A stretch of DNA of 64,000 nt from Tubiluchus corallicola. Its lineage: Eukaryota; Priapulida; Priapulimorpha; Priapulimorphida; Tubiluchidae. Under the pieces are notes generated by a model. It did not search any database, was not told the origin of the DNA, and saw only the letters and a program-made list of their open reading frames with translations. The stretch spans positions 237,773 through 301,772 of the forward strand of contig JAQGDQ010000074.1 of the NCBI GenBank assembly GCA_030141605.1, written 5' to 3'. Within the stretch, counting starts at the first letter, position 1. Each line of letters opens with the position of its first letter. The position numbers were made by a program, and so were the translations under genes. Positions 36,629 to 51,600 of this stretch are shown in pieces.

Positions 36629-39600
36629 ACAATGTTTATTTGAACATGGCGCATGTTTAATTTTTAATTTTGTAATCAATTCGGAATTTACTTTTTTTAA
36701 TTTGCTAGCCAGTTCAGAATATACTTTTTTACTGCAGTGTCACATGAACAAGAAATGTCAGCCTTACAGCAACAAAATTTACCAACGATAATATGGTCGT
36801 AGTCTAGTTTACCTGATAGCTTGCTAGACTCAATACAATACATATATGCCTCATGCATTTTCAGTCACTTGTACTGCATATCACCTTATCACTTTCAATA
36901 TATCAGATACAAGTATAAGGTATAAGATGCCAACTCAACCTTAGAAACATATAATAGTCATATATACTGTTCAAAATTCATGGGACTTTGAGAAGTACAT
37001 TTTTGTTCAGCTTTTCTCACCCGTTTTACATCATTCTTTCCTTTTATATGCAGCAGTATTTTGAAAGCCACTTTAAAGTCTTGCATTTTCCACACGTAGA
37101 TAATGGGATTGACGAGTGAATTTGAAAATGCCATGATATATACTATCCATCGAATAAGGTCATACTCAGTGGTGTAGTCTTGATGTGCATATAGTATTGG
37201 AACAGTCACAAAGAAGGGTCCACAAAGGACCACATATGCGCAGACAATGATGAAATATGTTTTCACCTGTTTCATTCTTCGTCCATTTGTTTTTTCTGCT
37301 GATCTGGATGACGATTTTGTTAAATTCTCAATCTTCCGTACCCTCTCCCTCGCTATGGTGAATATCTTTCCATACATGTAACATATCAGCACCAAATAAC
37401 ATAGGTACATAATCAAACCAAGGACAACAGTCGTCAAGCCGATAACTTTCTCGAAACTGCAGTTAGATTCAGGACGCCATGTGTTGGTGAGCAGAGCCAC
37501 TGTGCCAAATAATAGTGAGAACAACCAAGTCACAGTAATGGCAATAGCGACATTCTTTTTGGTCAGTAATGTTTTGTGCCTGATTGGACGAGTGATTGAG
37601 ATAAAGCGTTCAAATGTTACAAGAAGTAGCATAGTAATAGATTCGCATCCCATAGCTGTCTGCATAGCATTTACTAGAATACATGCATACTTTGGCGGGT
37701 CTCGGCATACGAGAGATACTATAACACCCACACCAAACGAAATGCCTGTTAATAGATCAGCCACAGCTAGGCTTGTCAGAAATCTGTACATTAAGTTACT
37801 GCGAAGTTTTGGAAATTTTGCAAAAGCTGCTATCACTAATCCATTTAGAAACAAAATTGATAAAATGAGGAGAAAAAAGAGCAGCCGAGATATCACAAGG
37901 CGAGCCATCGTCCTGCTGCTCTCTTTATCATCTTTTGTATTGCTCTGGAAGTTTAAGTCATCCGAATCATTCAAGTTGTTCGTGCTATAGTTGTTGAAGA
38001 AATTTAGCCCATCGAGTGTCGCCATATCACAAAATAAGATAAGCACTTACTGGTAATGTCATCTTATCATTTTCATGGCATTTAAGTTTTTTTTTTAAAA
38101 CAAAATGTTTGAACTTCTCACTTTTCTTGAATTTCAGCCTTAGCCACGTTGTTCATCTTTGTTTTATTTCATAAAAAACTGATTTCATGACATTCCAAAT
38201 TACCTCTTCTTGCTTGTGATGCTATGTGACTCACATGATGCATTCATTGCGAGTGCCATTGGCAACAGCTGCAGTTAGCACGATCTATTTCCATATAAAA
38301 TTAACTTGATCTGATTGGTGATCTGACTGTTGACTAATTGCATCCAACTTCAAGAGAGTAAAATGTCAAATGAAGACCATGCAATTTATTGGCAATGTGT
38401 AAACCAAACTAAATCAGAAATGTTGTACAAATTGCTTCATGTAACGAAAGTTCGCTGCCGGATATTAATAATATTTTATTGTAACAAAAGTTGGCAGTCA
38501 GAAATGTTTGCCATTTTTTTATTTGCTTTTAGTTTGAAGTATCGTTTTGTCAAAGCAGAGACTCTCTTTACAGTTGTTATCCATTTGTGTATGCTTATTG
38601 TTGCTGTTCATGTACAGTACTGAAATATTGGTTGCAAATTACATGTCTGCATTTGTAGTTCAAGTAGCCTGTGCACTTTTGCAATAACCGTGTTAAATGT
38701 TTAACTAGAGTGAATTGCTTTTAGCAAGAAAGACACACTCACACATATCCTAGACTTTGTAAAAACGTTTTTTCACCTACCTGAACTTTAGTGGTGCACC
38801 TTCATATTCCTGTTAAATAGAGAAAACCTTTAGGTTATGAATCACAAGCACAACCATTTTAAAATTGTCTTCAGTCATCTGTTAGATACTGCTGAGCAAA
38901 AACCAATAAAAAACAGGTAGTTTAAACAAGTTGGTGATATTAGCTTCAGTGATTTCTGAGATAACTATTTCTGAACTGACAGGTAAACGAGCACCTTTGA
39001 CCTTTCACCTGAGTATTGGTGTCAGGTAGAGAAGGGGATTAAAAAGCATAGTAGCTTTACCAGGATTGCCATTAGCCACTTTTTAGATATTATGCTAGAT
39101 GGATGGAATAAACAGATCAAACAAAAGTGAAGCCACCCATGTTTTACATAATATTTAACAAGTGAAGACCTAACAACTCTTAAAAAAACATAAATATGAT
39201 GATTATTTTTTAACAACTCGCAAGTTTTAAATTTTTAAACTGGTTGGTATTTTTCAGTTAGGTTCAGTCCTTTTGTCATTGTGATTTCGGGCATTGTGGT
39301 TTAAAACTTGAATATCAGATATTATCTCACAGTTAAAAATAAAGCCACCCAGACTTATTTCCTTATCCGCATTTGCAAATGAATGGTATGATATTTTACT
39401 ATTGAATTTTTAGTTTGCACAAGTTGCTGTTTATGGAGTCAACAGAGACTTATTACAACAAGGACAACTGGCCTCCCGAGAACGAAAGAGGGTAGGCATT
39501 GGTGATGTACTAAAATGGAGCACATTTATTAATTGTGCCTTTTCTTGTGGCTTAATGATTCTGCTAAATCTAATAATTTTGCTTTAAAATGGGTATATTT

Positions 39601-42600
39601 CTGAATGGGTATTTTTTAAATACTTTAATGAACCTTGTCTAAACAGCAAAAATAAATCCACCTTACCCTGTTGCAAATTACATTAATAAGCCATATACTG
39701 TTATATGTAGCAGGAGTATACTCCTAAGTTGTAGTGTTCTAAGTGTTCTCTTATTTTCTACAAACATTATGAGAATTGGAAAAACCTATAGTAACTTGTA
39801 CAATTCCATAATTGTTGGTCCACATAATCATCATTGAGTCCAACAGTTGCCAACCGTCAACTTTGTTTGGGTTGCAAATCATTCATGCAAAATTCTAAAT
39901 AATTTCACGTGATTTTCGCCACTTCTTTGTGCATTTTCAGTTTTTCTCAGGTGAAAATTGGCGAAATGTTCCATGAAATTTGCGCAGCATGTTTGGGACA
40001 TATTTGTCTGTGTTTTGTGACTTCTGCAACACTTATCCGACAAGGCGAATGTTGCGGCATTCACACAGAGCTGATATTCGTGACATTGCAATCATTTTTC
40101 CACCGTTTCACAGAATTTTCGTGGAAAGAAATGCAGAACAACAGAGGTTTTCCTCAAAATTGTTGAACATAGTCGCAAAGTGGTCGTAGCACTCTTAAAA
40201 ACATGCCAAGGTGTTCGTCAAGGATTTTTAAATTTTACTGACAAATGCAGTGAATAATTGGCAATATATTTGTGCAGGTTTGGTGCATGTTCAGACAATT
40301 TTATGACAGCTTAGAGAAGTTTTGGCAAGATGGCGAGTTATGCCACTTTAGCGAAAATTTTTCATTTTAAAATTTTCTGGCAAAGCCTATGGTCTTTTGG
40401 GGCCAAAGGTGAACACCAGCACGTGTTTTGCGGCTGTTTGGGAAACTTTTGAAACATATTTAGTGACTGTTGGATTTTTTCATGTAGTCCCCGAAGTCGC
40501 GAACCCCACAAAACCTTGGCTTTACCATCATGACATTTTATTATTTGTGAGATCCTCGTCCCATGGTCACCATTAGACTTTGTTGCTGCCATTTTGATGT
40601 CACTATCATGATACATTCATCATCATTATGTGTGGCGTCATTCATCAGTTATAGCTATCATCTGTTTTTGTTGCCACTACCATTTTTATGTTTTTTCCAG
40701 CTACTGCTTTCCTTTTTCTGCTCCATTTCTATTGATATTATTGCCAGTGTGATGTTCACAGTAGCCTTTCTAATTATATGAATATTGTTGAGTATATAAA
40801 TTTACTATTTGTGTTACCAAAACAGACAGAAACCAAAAATTTATTTCATTTGTACATTTACAGTACTTTGCTGAGAATTGCCTCTGAAGTTCCTTTACAA
40901 GAGGACACTATTATGTGGGTGCTGCTGATGGGATTGTCTAAGGACCTATCACTGAATCCTGCTGATGCTCTAGAACTGGCTGATCTGCTGGTGAAGCGCG
41001 CAGCCTCTTTATGGGCGGAAGATTTTGTGGTGTTGAAAGTCACACGAATAGAGATAATAACCATGATTTTCAATCTCTGTGCCTATCGTTATCCAGAAAA
41101 TATCACACTTCCTGCTGGGTACATTTTTGTGATTTATTTAGTTTCTGGCTGGAATAATTATAAGGAATGTATAAAACCTTTAATGAGATCGTTCTTAATC
41201 TATTCAGCACTATTGTTTTGATAGATTTATTGGTTGGGACATTCTGTATCTATTTTGCTTCAGGTTTACTAAACCATATCATACATTTTGTGACTTGAGT
41301 TGTAGCTAGTGAAGTGAAAGTTTTATGCAATATTTTGAGATTCCTTTTCATACAGTTTCGGCATCCTTTTACTTACCTGTATTTTTAAATTTACAAATTT
41401 TTAATGCTTTGTCTCTTGTATTATTGAGATAGGTTGGCCTTTATTGTGCAAGAAGCTTACAAAATGTTGTATATTGTGGTTAAAATAATATACTTGTATC
41501 ATCCTCATAACTGAAAATTGGAGGAACATTTGTTCTAGTTCTCAAAGTCTAACTTTTTTATCATATACAGCCAAGATAATCAACAATTTTTAATTAAGCT
41601 GCTCAGACAATATTTGCACTGTCTTAACTTACTATTTTGTTCTTTTGCAGGAATCCCGATAGAGCAGTTAACTACTTTGAGATGTAAATTGCAGTGATTT
41701 TGAACTTTTTTGCTAAAGCTTATTATTTATGTTTTATTGAATTCAATAATTGTTCGATGAGTGCTTTTACTACATTACACTGAAATGTGAATTTTCTAAC
41801 TTTAACATTCTAGGTATACTCCACCTACACTCGCTATTGCTACAATGTACTGGAAAGCTTGGTTACTTTTGTTGGTCATAACAGCATTTAACCCATCACA
41901 ATTTGGATCGACTGCTTGGAATGATTATCCGATGTTGCGATGTTTCATGGAAAACGTGATGACGAATCAGTTTTCATATCCTTCAGCAGCTATGTTGAGC
42001 AAAGAAGATATTGATGTAATTCGAAATAAAGAGCTTCAGGTAACATAAATTTTCAACTACTTAAAAAACACATGGTTTTTGTCACAGTAAGCAATGTATG
42101 TTTATAACTGAAGCCCATTTCTTGTTTTCGTGGGAAGTGAAATCACCTGAAAATCACCTGAAGCTGGTGCCAAGTACTTACTTGCATTGTTGTTCTTATT
42201 CTTGTTCCCCTCACTTCATCCTCTTCATCAGTGATCTGATCACTGGGCAACTACTGACACAGTTTTGGAGAGTTTTTCTTGACCTTCACAGTTTTGGGAG
42301 TCACCTTGGAAAATTTCGATGCACTATTTTCTACCACTTCTTCATAAAATTGAAAACGGCTTTTGATGCTGACATCTACACATGTATACCAAGGGAAAAA
42401 CAAAGCCCAAATATCGATTTTCCGCCATGGAGGGTTTGGCAAGGGTAACAGCTAACACATGTATCCCAAAAGAGCACTTGTTTTAATGAAATCCATTTCT
42501 TTTTTGTAGAAAATCGCAAGAAAGTTTTTTTTGTGTAATTTTTTATTACATGAGTATAATTGCAATATTTTGATATAGGTTTTGTGCTTTAGGATGGTAA

Positions 42601-45600
42601 CTGTCAATTATCCTGCGTATTGTTGTTATGATGATATTTTTTTCATTTTTATGGCTTAGATGGTTCAGTACGAAAAGCATACAATATTAGAGTTTGAATC
42701 TCATTTAGCCAAAGCTTCCACATCGCAGACTATAACAGAAACCAACAGCCTGTTGTTATCTCAGCTAATAACTATGGATCCAACGTATGTAGTATTTTAC
42801 TAATATTTTTCATTTTAATTATTTACATTTTTACACGCGTAAAATTTGCAGTAGTAAGAAACAGTAATAGAAAGAACAATATTTGTAAAACTCTGATAAA
42901 TATAATTAATACATGCATGCATGTAATATGTTTTGCTTCATACTGTCACAATTGTTTCACGTAAGGAGATTTTATTTCAGAATTTTAAGGTCTTTTAATG
43001 GTCTTAAAAATTTTCAGTCAGTCTACTTTTTCATGGCATCAGAATAATCACTGAATTATGTGACAACAAGTGAATAACTGAATTAAGGTATCTTTTTAGT
43101 GGCCCATCAAGGAAGCCAACAAAAGAAGTGTATGAGCAGCTACAGAAATTGAACAAAACTCTGAAGATAGGACATTTGCTGTGCAGAAACAGGAAGCCAG
43201 ACTTTTTGTTAGAGATAATCCAACAGCAGGTACCTATTGTGCTCATCATTCAGCATGTGCAGTGCTGCTCATTTTCAAACTAAGCAATTGTTGTTGATGC
43301 CTGTAAATTTTTTAAATGTTGTTTTACTGATACCACCGAACAAACTGATATATATGAACAGCCAAGCCATTAATGTTAAAATAAATGGCTTCACACTCAT
43401 TTACATGAATAGTGACTTAGCTTATAATAGCATTTCTATACCCATAGATAAAACAGAAATACGTCACAGAAGTTCTGTGATCTGACATGTTTGTTACAGT
43501 CTGCAAGATCTAAAATTACGACAGTGGATTACTGGGAGATTCTAATTAGAGGGGTTTTAAGATTTCATGACAGATTTGATTGATTAGTACTTTGCCTCTA
43601 CTGGAAAGACTTTAAGAACTGCACAACCCAATTACTTTATTAAGCAAAACCTTATTACCGTAATGACAAAGCATGTCTTAATTATTCTCTTGTCTACAAT
43701 AGTGTTTCGATAACATTATGTCATTTCTGTCTGGTAAGACTCCAATCATGGTCTTAATAGCTTTGGTAGTGGTATCAGTGTCCAAATAAACCTTAATGCA
43801 TAGGTATATAATACATATTTGCTGTTAGCAAAATAAGTCTAAGTTACGTCTAATTGTGCTTCACCCATGTTTAAAGATTAACGTCTTTGCATAAACTCTT
43901 TTTGCCGCACTTTTGAAACAACTGTGCTGCTTTGTAGTCATACGTTTTCTACATAATAAGTATGTATTTTTGTGTTTTGTTAAATAGGGTACATCTAAAT
44001 CAATGCCTTGGTTGGTTGAACTTGTGCAATCAAGTGAAAGCTCTCTTGATGTCCTTCCGGTACAATGCTTATGCGAGTTTGTTCTGCACGATGATGATGA
44101 GGCTGATGATGCTGACAATTTGCAAAGTGGTAAAGGCAAAAAAGAAAAGGTACAACTTTGATTCAGTAAGAGGTAAAATCTATATATAAAACAGCATTTT
44201 CAAAAATTCTGAACATACCTGATAATCACCTAATTTTGTAATTAATTTCTAACTGTTGTACTGGTGCTTAATGTACAGATGAAAACTACTGGAGTGACAG
44301 TATTTGTAATTGAAGTTTCCAATTTTTATTTAGATTAGTAAAATTTAATGATTAATGTATTGATTTTTTATTTATGCACTGTAATTGCTTTTTTCTTGAG
44401 GTGTAAGTTTTTGAGAGCGATTTGTGAGAGTTCAGAGCTAGAATCAACTACAACAATGGAATGTGATGGTGACTGGTAATGTTACTATCTAGCTGTGTAC
44501 ATTCTGGTGTAGGTAGTCATCATCCCACATTTGTACTTTTTAATGCATTGATACGTTTAAATTGTGAAAACAGTGTATTGATATATTTTCTGATGCATTT
44601 TAACATATGCATTGGTGCTAAGATGCAACTAGAGTCTTAATTAGTGCTAATATTGAAGATAATTTAATCTTGTTTTTTTTGTTTAGAAAGAACTAAAGCA
44701 GAAGCAGTTATTAGCTAGGCTGCAATCGATGCTTTGGAGTCCAACCAGTGCAACGCACACTGTTAGTGAAATTTTGGGATATTTCCTGTTTCGTTTATCC
44801 TCGTCAGTGACCGCAACCAGGCAACTAGCAAATAAGGTTGGTTAGTCTGTCAGCCATGTTGTAATATTGCAACTATGTTCTCCTTTGTATAGTTTTACTA
44901 AATCTTAATTGTTCAGATTTTAATTGTTCCTAAATAGAATCTGATTTTAAATAGAATCTGAAGCTGTTACTGATTTTGGTTCATCTAAACCTTTCCTACT
45001 TATTTCTTGCAATTGCTGTACAAAGAACGAATAAAATTTTTCTATATGCTTTTTATGTTAATTTTGAGTTTAAAATTTTGAGTCTAAGAATAATCTATAG
45101 TTACAGCTTTTTGGCTAGTAACTTTTAAGAATGTTGTATTTAAAATGTTTTTGCTAGCTGACGAAATTTTGCTTTTTAATGATGATTTTTTGGACATCTG
45201 AGTTATTATGCTTTCTTGTACTTTATATATAATTTAATATATAGCTAGGATTTAAGAGTTCATCCGCATCTCCTGTACAGAAGCATTAGGATACATGAAT
45301 TAGAAGCCTACAAATCTATTGTTTATGCATAATTATTTTATGTTGATTCTTTGTAAATATGATTTAGTACAGTTATACTGCTGCGATATTGAGCTAGTGA
45401 TCATGCAGCTTTATTACAGAATCAAATAGTTCATTTCTATTTATACACTGAAAGGAACTGTTGCTTTCGGGAGCAGAAGAGGTGGTACTTACTAACATAT
45501 TTTAGTAATTTTAGTAATCAAAAAAAGCTATAGATACTATGCTTCTTTTAAGGGTCTTTCCATGGTCATGGCACATCCAAGGACTACTGCCACAGATGCT

Positions 45601-48600
45601 GATGATGATGAAGATGTTAATAGCGATGCTGCTGTTGAAGATGATGATAGTGCAATGTGCAAGTGGTTGCTGGTTCAAGTTCAAGACATTCCGGCATTTC
45701 ACGATGTGAAACGGGAAATATTGGAACATCTCTGCAAGGTATGATAACAGAATTTATAATTACCTTACTTTTTGTTTAAAACCTACAAATAGCCAGAAAT
45801 GTCCTGATAATTAGGAACAGGAAAGGCAGAAGACAGATAGAGCTCTTATGTTAAATGTATTAAAGTAATGAAAAGTAAATACAATCTCAGGTGTCTATTA
45901 CTTCATCTTGTGTCATCTTTGCATTGCATAAAAGAAGAGAACTTGTATCAGTAGTTCACATTTCATTTTTCGAAAAATTTTCTGTTTAAACTGATTCAGT
46001 TTATGAAGTTTGTACTGCTTCAAATTTATACTTCTGTTTGTCTTGCCGCCACTTTTTCTCAGTTGTGAAGTACTCTAGGAAGTTGACCTCTTGCACAGGG
46101 TTAGAATATTTGTCAAACTTGGAGCCTATTGATTTTTGTTTCAGTCAGTGCTATTTCATTTTTTTACAATTTTTAGAGCCCTGTATAAATGTGTAATGTG
46201 CTGCAATGTGCCTACCAGCAGTGCAGGTGGTAAACACTACTGTGAGATATGATTTATTAGCGAGATATCAGATAAGTCGAGATTATAACAATCAGTAACA
46301 TGTTTCTTAATTTAATAGCACAGTATAATAGTGGCTGTGTTTTTCTCGAGTTCTGCCTATATTGTGGTGATAGGTATTTTTCTCATGATTTATTATATTT
46401 TTAAGTGAAAATTACAATGCATGTAATGGGAAAAACATTTTGAATTGCACTTCTGTATTTGTCCAAATTTTTTAATGAATTAGTTTGTTTTTGTAACCGT
46501 TCAGATATCAATTTGTGAAGGTGAAATGTCTCAAAATTAAATTAATATAAGGCTATAGTTGGTGTTTATGATCATTTGCTTCTTAGGCTTGTCAAGTGGA
46601 AACCAACCCTACAGCTGTGAGTGCCTACATCCAGTTCATAGCAAAGCATATTGGGTCTATTGATCTTCAGAATATGGCAGACATTTCCCTGGTATAAATA
46701 AAACTGAATACTTGAATATTTTGAAAAAAATGTTTAATCGAATTTTAGTTATAAAAACTAAATAAATAACTAATGTAATATGTGAACTACCTGAGAATGT
46801 TGATCATATTGTTGGTTAATAAAATCGAACTTTTTTGTTCTTATAAGCAAAATGATCTCAAAATTCATTTAACAATTTAAGAATTCAAGAATTTATTTAA
46901 GTTACTGCATTTTTATTTGACTTTTAATTAGTTTGCTAAAGTTGGTTTACTTGTGTCTGTAGTGTACGGTAGCCCTACATTAATGAACTTAGTGTATTTG
47001 ATGATATGCTTATATTATCTACTTTTTATTTCTTCACAGACACTTGCACAGCTTATTGTTGAAAGGCCCATTATAGCGAACTACGTACTGCCATCAGAAT
47101 CTTGCAAACTAGATAGCGTCCATAAAACTTTAGCTTCTATACTGGCAATTTTTAATGTTTACATTAGCAAAGCCAGGGAGCCAAGCAAAGAGGCTTATTC
47201 ATGGGTAAGTTTGTGGTATTAAAGCACTGTATATAGGAAGTCTAGTGTATTAATTGGCTTTTCACATAAGATAGTGTACAATTTTTATTTTTTTAAAGTG
47301 CATAAATATTTGTCCGCAACAAATGTGATTTGGTCATCAATGTTTAATACTTTTTTGCTTTACTTTCTGATAGTATTCATAAGAAGGAATATGGCTGTTC
47401 AGACTTTATAGCATGAGTTATATCAGACTCCATGGCAGTTGGCATATTTTGTGCCTCAGAATTTTTTTTAATAAGGACAGCATCTCTTTTTGCCAAAATT
47501 TAGTTTTATCTTTAATTTTGAAAGATGTCATTACTTGTTTACTAATTGGCTTTTGTCATCAGTTGCAAATTAACAGTAGTTCCTGAGGTTTGAAGGTATG
47601 GACTGCAGTTGCTGCTGTCTTCGTAACATTGAATATATATGATCAAACAACATTTCACGATTAAAATTTTTGACTTTGAGAGTATTTAAAGATGCTTGGT
47701 TTTTTTTAAATAGTCAGAGTCTCTGGATCAGATCCATGTCCAATGGCCTACAGGTGAAGCAGCTGTATTACATATTCAGGTAACCCAAGCTGTGATGGCA
47801 TTACTCAGTTACGGACCACCAAAAGGTGAATTTTCATTATCCACCCGTTAATTAATAATTATAAAGAAGTTTTGCATAAAACAACTGTTTCAGGTTTCTA
47901 TTATCTCTTGCTGTTTAAAATAAAATTATACTTTGTTGCCTATCATAAGGTCTAGATATTGCACACTGTTCTTATTGTAAATTACATTTCTGATGGGAGT
48001 AAGCCAAATTAAATGAGTTAAACTTTGCATCAAATAATTAATTTTATAATCATAGATTGATATCGTTATTTCATTTATCTGGAATATTTTAGGATCAAGC
48101 TGCTTTCAAGAATTGCTTGATATTTGGTTTACACCAGAAGGTGATGCTCCATCTGCATATCTAGTTGACACATCAGAAGAAGCTTTTCTGCTCCCTGATT
48201 GGCTCAGATTGCACATGATTCGATCACGAGTCCCTCGACTAGTGACTGCTGCTTTGAAGGATGCTGAACCCGATCAGCTGGTGTTATTTTTTCAGGTTTT
48301 AAGCATTTTAGTTTTAAATTTTGGGAATCAAAGTAAAATGAAGAATTGAATGAGCTTAGTTCACCAGCTTCTAGACTTCATGCATTTATCAATTACCGTA
48401 GCAAAGCTTACAACATTGTTTAAACTCTGCTTCATGACATTTGTCTCCAAAGTAATATATAAACACCATGCTGCTATACTTCGTTTGGTGCTCTATAGGT
48501 AAGATCTATAAAAATGGCTTTGCCACACACTTAGGAGGGTCAGTTTTTACTTTAAGAGAATCTGTTGGTACTGGACTGAAAAAAAGCATTTGTTGGATCA

Positions 48601-51600
48601 ATAACTCTTTTAGTTGTGTCATTCTGTTTTGAGGCAGAAACCACTTACAACAAATAGTGTTACTCAAAAGCAACAAAAACAATTAGAGTCATTTTATTCA
48701 TATATAATAGGCCTAAATTTAATGGTTTTTTTGAAAAACATTTCTTCTTGAATTCTATGAAATCGCGATCATAGAAAACATGTTCAATTTTTGCTTTTCT
48801 AGACTAGCATTGAAACTTAGAGCAAGCATTAATGAGTTTTCATCAACAAATCTGATAATTGTAATCTACAAAATATGTTAGTTACAGACAGACATTGTCA
48901 TTGCAGAGCTTTGGAATTCCTGTATCAAGCATGGACAAGCTTTTGGTGGCTCTGGATCGCAGTACTGAGGAGAATGCTGAAGCCATTCTTGATGCTACTG
49001 CCAACAATAGAGAGAATATGTCTAACCTAGTCGAACTGCAGTGGGCTCGTGGTGCAACTGCTGGACAAAAATTTCACAATTGCATGCTTGATACATGCGA
49101 AACTGGTAATTAATAGTTTAGCTATAGTAGTTATAGATGTATGTCAGATGTGCCACGAACCTGACAAAAGCTCACAATTAGATTTGCTGTTTCTGCCAGA
49201 GGATTTTTGTTTACAAAATCGTCAACTTGTGCTCTATCATTATGGCACTACGTTATTATTTTTCTCGTTCAGCAGCTTTAATGTAGCAGTGAAGGCTAAA
49301 TATCATTAGGTGTCAGAATGTTGCTTACACATTGCTGTTAACCATATCATGTAGGTATGTCATGGAGCTTCGATTCGATCTGCTGAACTTCAGTGTGTTA
49401 CCTTAGATCCGGTCCGATTCAACAGAGACTTTTAAAAAAATCTAGTTTAGCTTTGGCTGCAGAGGCGATGCTGTAGCACTTTATACCATAAAAGCATTAC
49501 TTTCTCATTTACCATTACATTTTTCGGCATCCTGAAATCTCCCCTTTTTTGATAATTTTGCCCTACTTGAAATGCTCCAATGTTCAGTTTCACCATATGT
49601 CCAACTCATGAAATTCTACGTGAAAGCATTGCACCGGATTACAATTTTAACTGCTAGTTTCAACAAAAATGCTGAGATTTGTGTATTACTTTGACAGAAT
49701 GTGGTTTCGCTAACAGCACACGATGTGGCTTAGAAGAACGTGGTTTTTTGTCATCCACATTTGTCATTTTATATTGTTAGTTGCTGGCAGAGAAAAATCT
49801 GTTACAAATTAATTAGATCATCTATAGTCTTTATTTATGCAAAATTACTATCAGATGTGTTGGTCAGACAGGCCATTTATAATCTTCGTGAAAAACACTG
49901 CTATCTTACAACCTGCCATAATTTTGTTGAAAACTGCATATATTTGAAAAAGATTCGGCTGAAAGAACTGTCTGAAAAATTGAGATTCAAATTCGACTCA
50001 ATTTTAATAATTATTTTAAACTGAGATTTGGATTCGATCTGGATTCGAAAATTATTTTAAACTGAGATTCAGATTCGATCCAGATTCTGAAATTATTATA
50101 AAATGAGATTCGTTAATTTCTGATTCATGACATCTCTAATATCATGCTTAAAAACTGATGAACAGCTTTGTACAGGCAAAAATAATTGTATTCTTGTCAC
50201 TGGTATCGCTAGTGCATTTAACAATGTATGCATGTATGCGGTAAAACACAAATAAATGCTACTAGATCAGAATTTTTCTCGCTGAATTTACATAAATTAT
50301 GCCAAGTGACACAGCATGCACAGACAGCCAAAAATAAATTTGAAATATATCAAATATATAGGCAAATTTCCTTATTAAATGGTAATTGTATAGAATTTGC
50401 AATATCTGTAGTTTAGGCTGTATGAATAATGGGGTGTGCCAAACTAATCGAGTCATGCTACAAGTAAGCTGCTAGCTGCTATTTTTGGTTACATGCACAG
50501 TGGTTAAGGTAATACTTAACATTTCTAGCTAAATTTCATAAAAATTTTGTTTACATTCCAACCTTTCCAACATGACGGGAGACTCCTGATTTTGATGGTA
50601 ACCTCCCTTTCTCTACTTTTTAAAATATTTCTCGCCCGATTGTTCACCAATTGTTACTTCAGTGCGAAAATGACACAAAATTCGATCACAGTGAGAATAA
50701 AACATAACTACCCTTTTTCCTGAAAGTGAATCACCCATCTAGACAATGCGAACATCTAGACACCAGGGAAGTAACACGTAGAATAAAGTTGCGGGGCTGC
50801 ACAAAAATTATACAGCAGTCTCATTTCAGACCATGAGAATATTTTTGACTTAAAGATTTAAAGATTTTCTCTCTAGTACATCATTTGCACATTCAAACAA
50901 AATACCAGAAATGGTTTACTTAGTGTCAAAGAATGTAGGGAGCACTCCTTTAAAGAGCTAAAAATACTCTCTGAAAGACATTTCTATATAGTTTTCAGTT
51001 TTCTTTCCCTTTTGAACTTTGCATTAAGTCAGATAGTGTATGCAATCTGCTCAAGCTCAAATCATCATCGGTAGTGTGCAGGAAATAAGCTCTTCTCATA
51101 ATGCATGCTGCATCTGTCATGATCAGTCTTTTTCTCTTTGATCAGACAATCATACTTAAGAATCCACTGTTTTTTTTACAATTTTATATGTTAGAAAATG
51201 TAAAAGTGATCTTTCTTTGTCAGAGATATTGTTTGAATGGCACATTGGCAGTGAGATGTTTAAAGAACAGAAATGATCAGAAAACAGAAAATTATCCATG
51301 CTGCAATAATAAGGTAGTCTAGCGCAAGATACCCGTAACATCACACTAAAACTTTTGCATGCTGTGACTCGTTACTAATATCTTTTTCACTATAAAATAT
51401 AGTACATTGAAGTAGGTGTGGATGGACAAAACTATATGATTTAAGCTTAACACCAACATGCTCTCAGTGCTGCTTTAAGCATGTTATACTGTTCAACAAC
51501 TGTTAGCTTAGCATATTTATATACAGTAATTTTACCTGCTTGCTACAGATGATGAAATGACATCGCCCGAAGTTGTGGTTGGCGAAGCTGCACCACATGA

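Larger units (their letters stand above)
33093..36957. other. Spacer between the two GPCR genes: repeats, no gene
   Basis: Contains a diverged repeat family (34171-34560 and an inverted copy at 35035-35177), short TTTAGTC repeats near 35555-35582, and a TA/GA microsatellite at 36595. No third receptor copy or receptor remnant was seen. Confidence 0.45.

Noticed and set aside
37000-38046. Longer start for the second GPCR at 38046
   Set aside because: The codon there is GTG; the ATG at 38025 is the first normal start.
38330-38623. 97-codon plus-strand frame upstream of the second GPCR
   Set aside because: No recognisable motif and typical AT-rich composition; its hydrophobic end comes from T-rich codons.
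47714-47825. Internal CAG|GTAACC donor inside INTS1 exon 23
   Set aside because: Using it would end in phase 0 and put exon 24 out of frame; the 47825 donor keeps frame.
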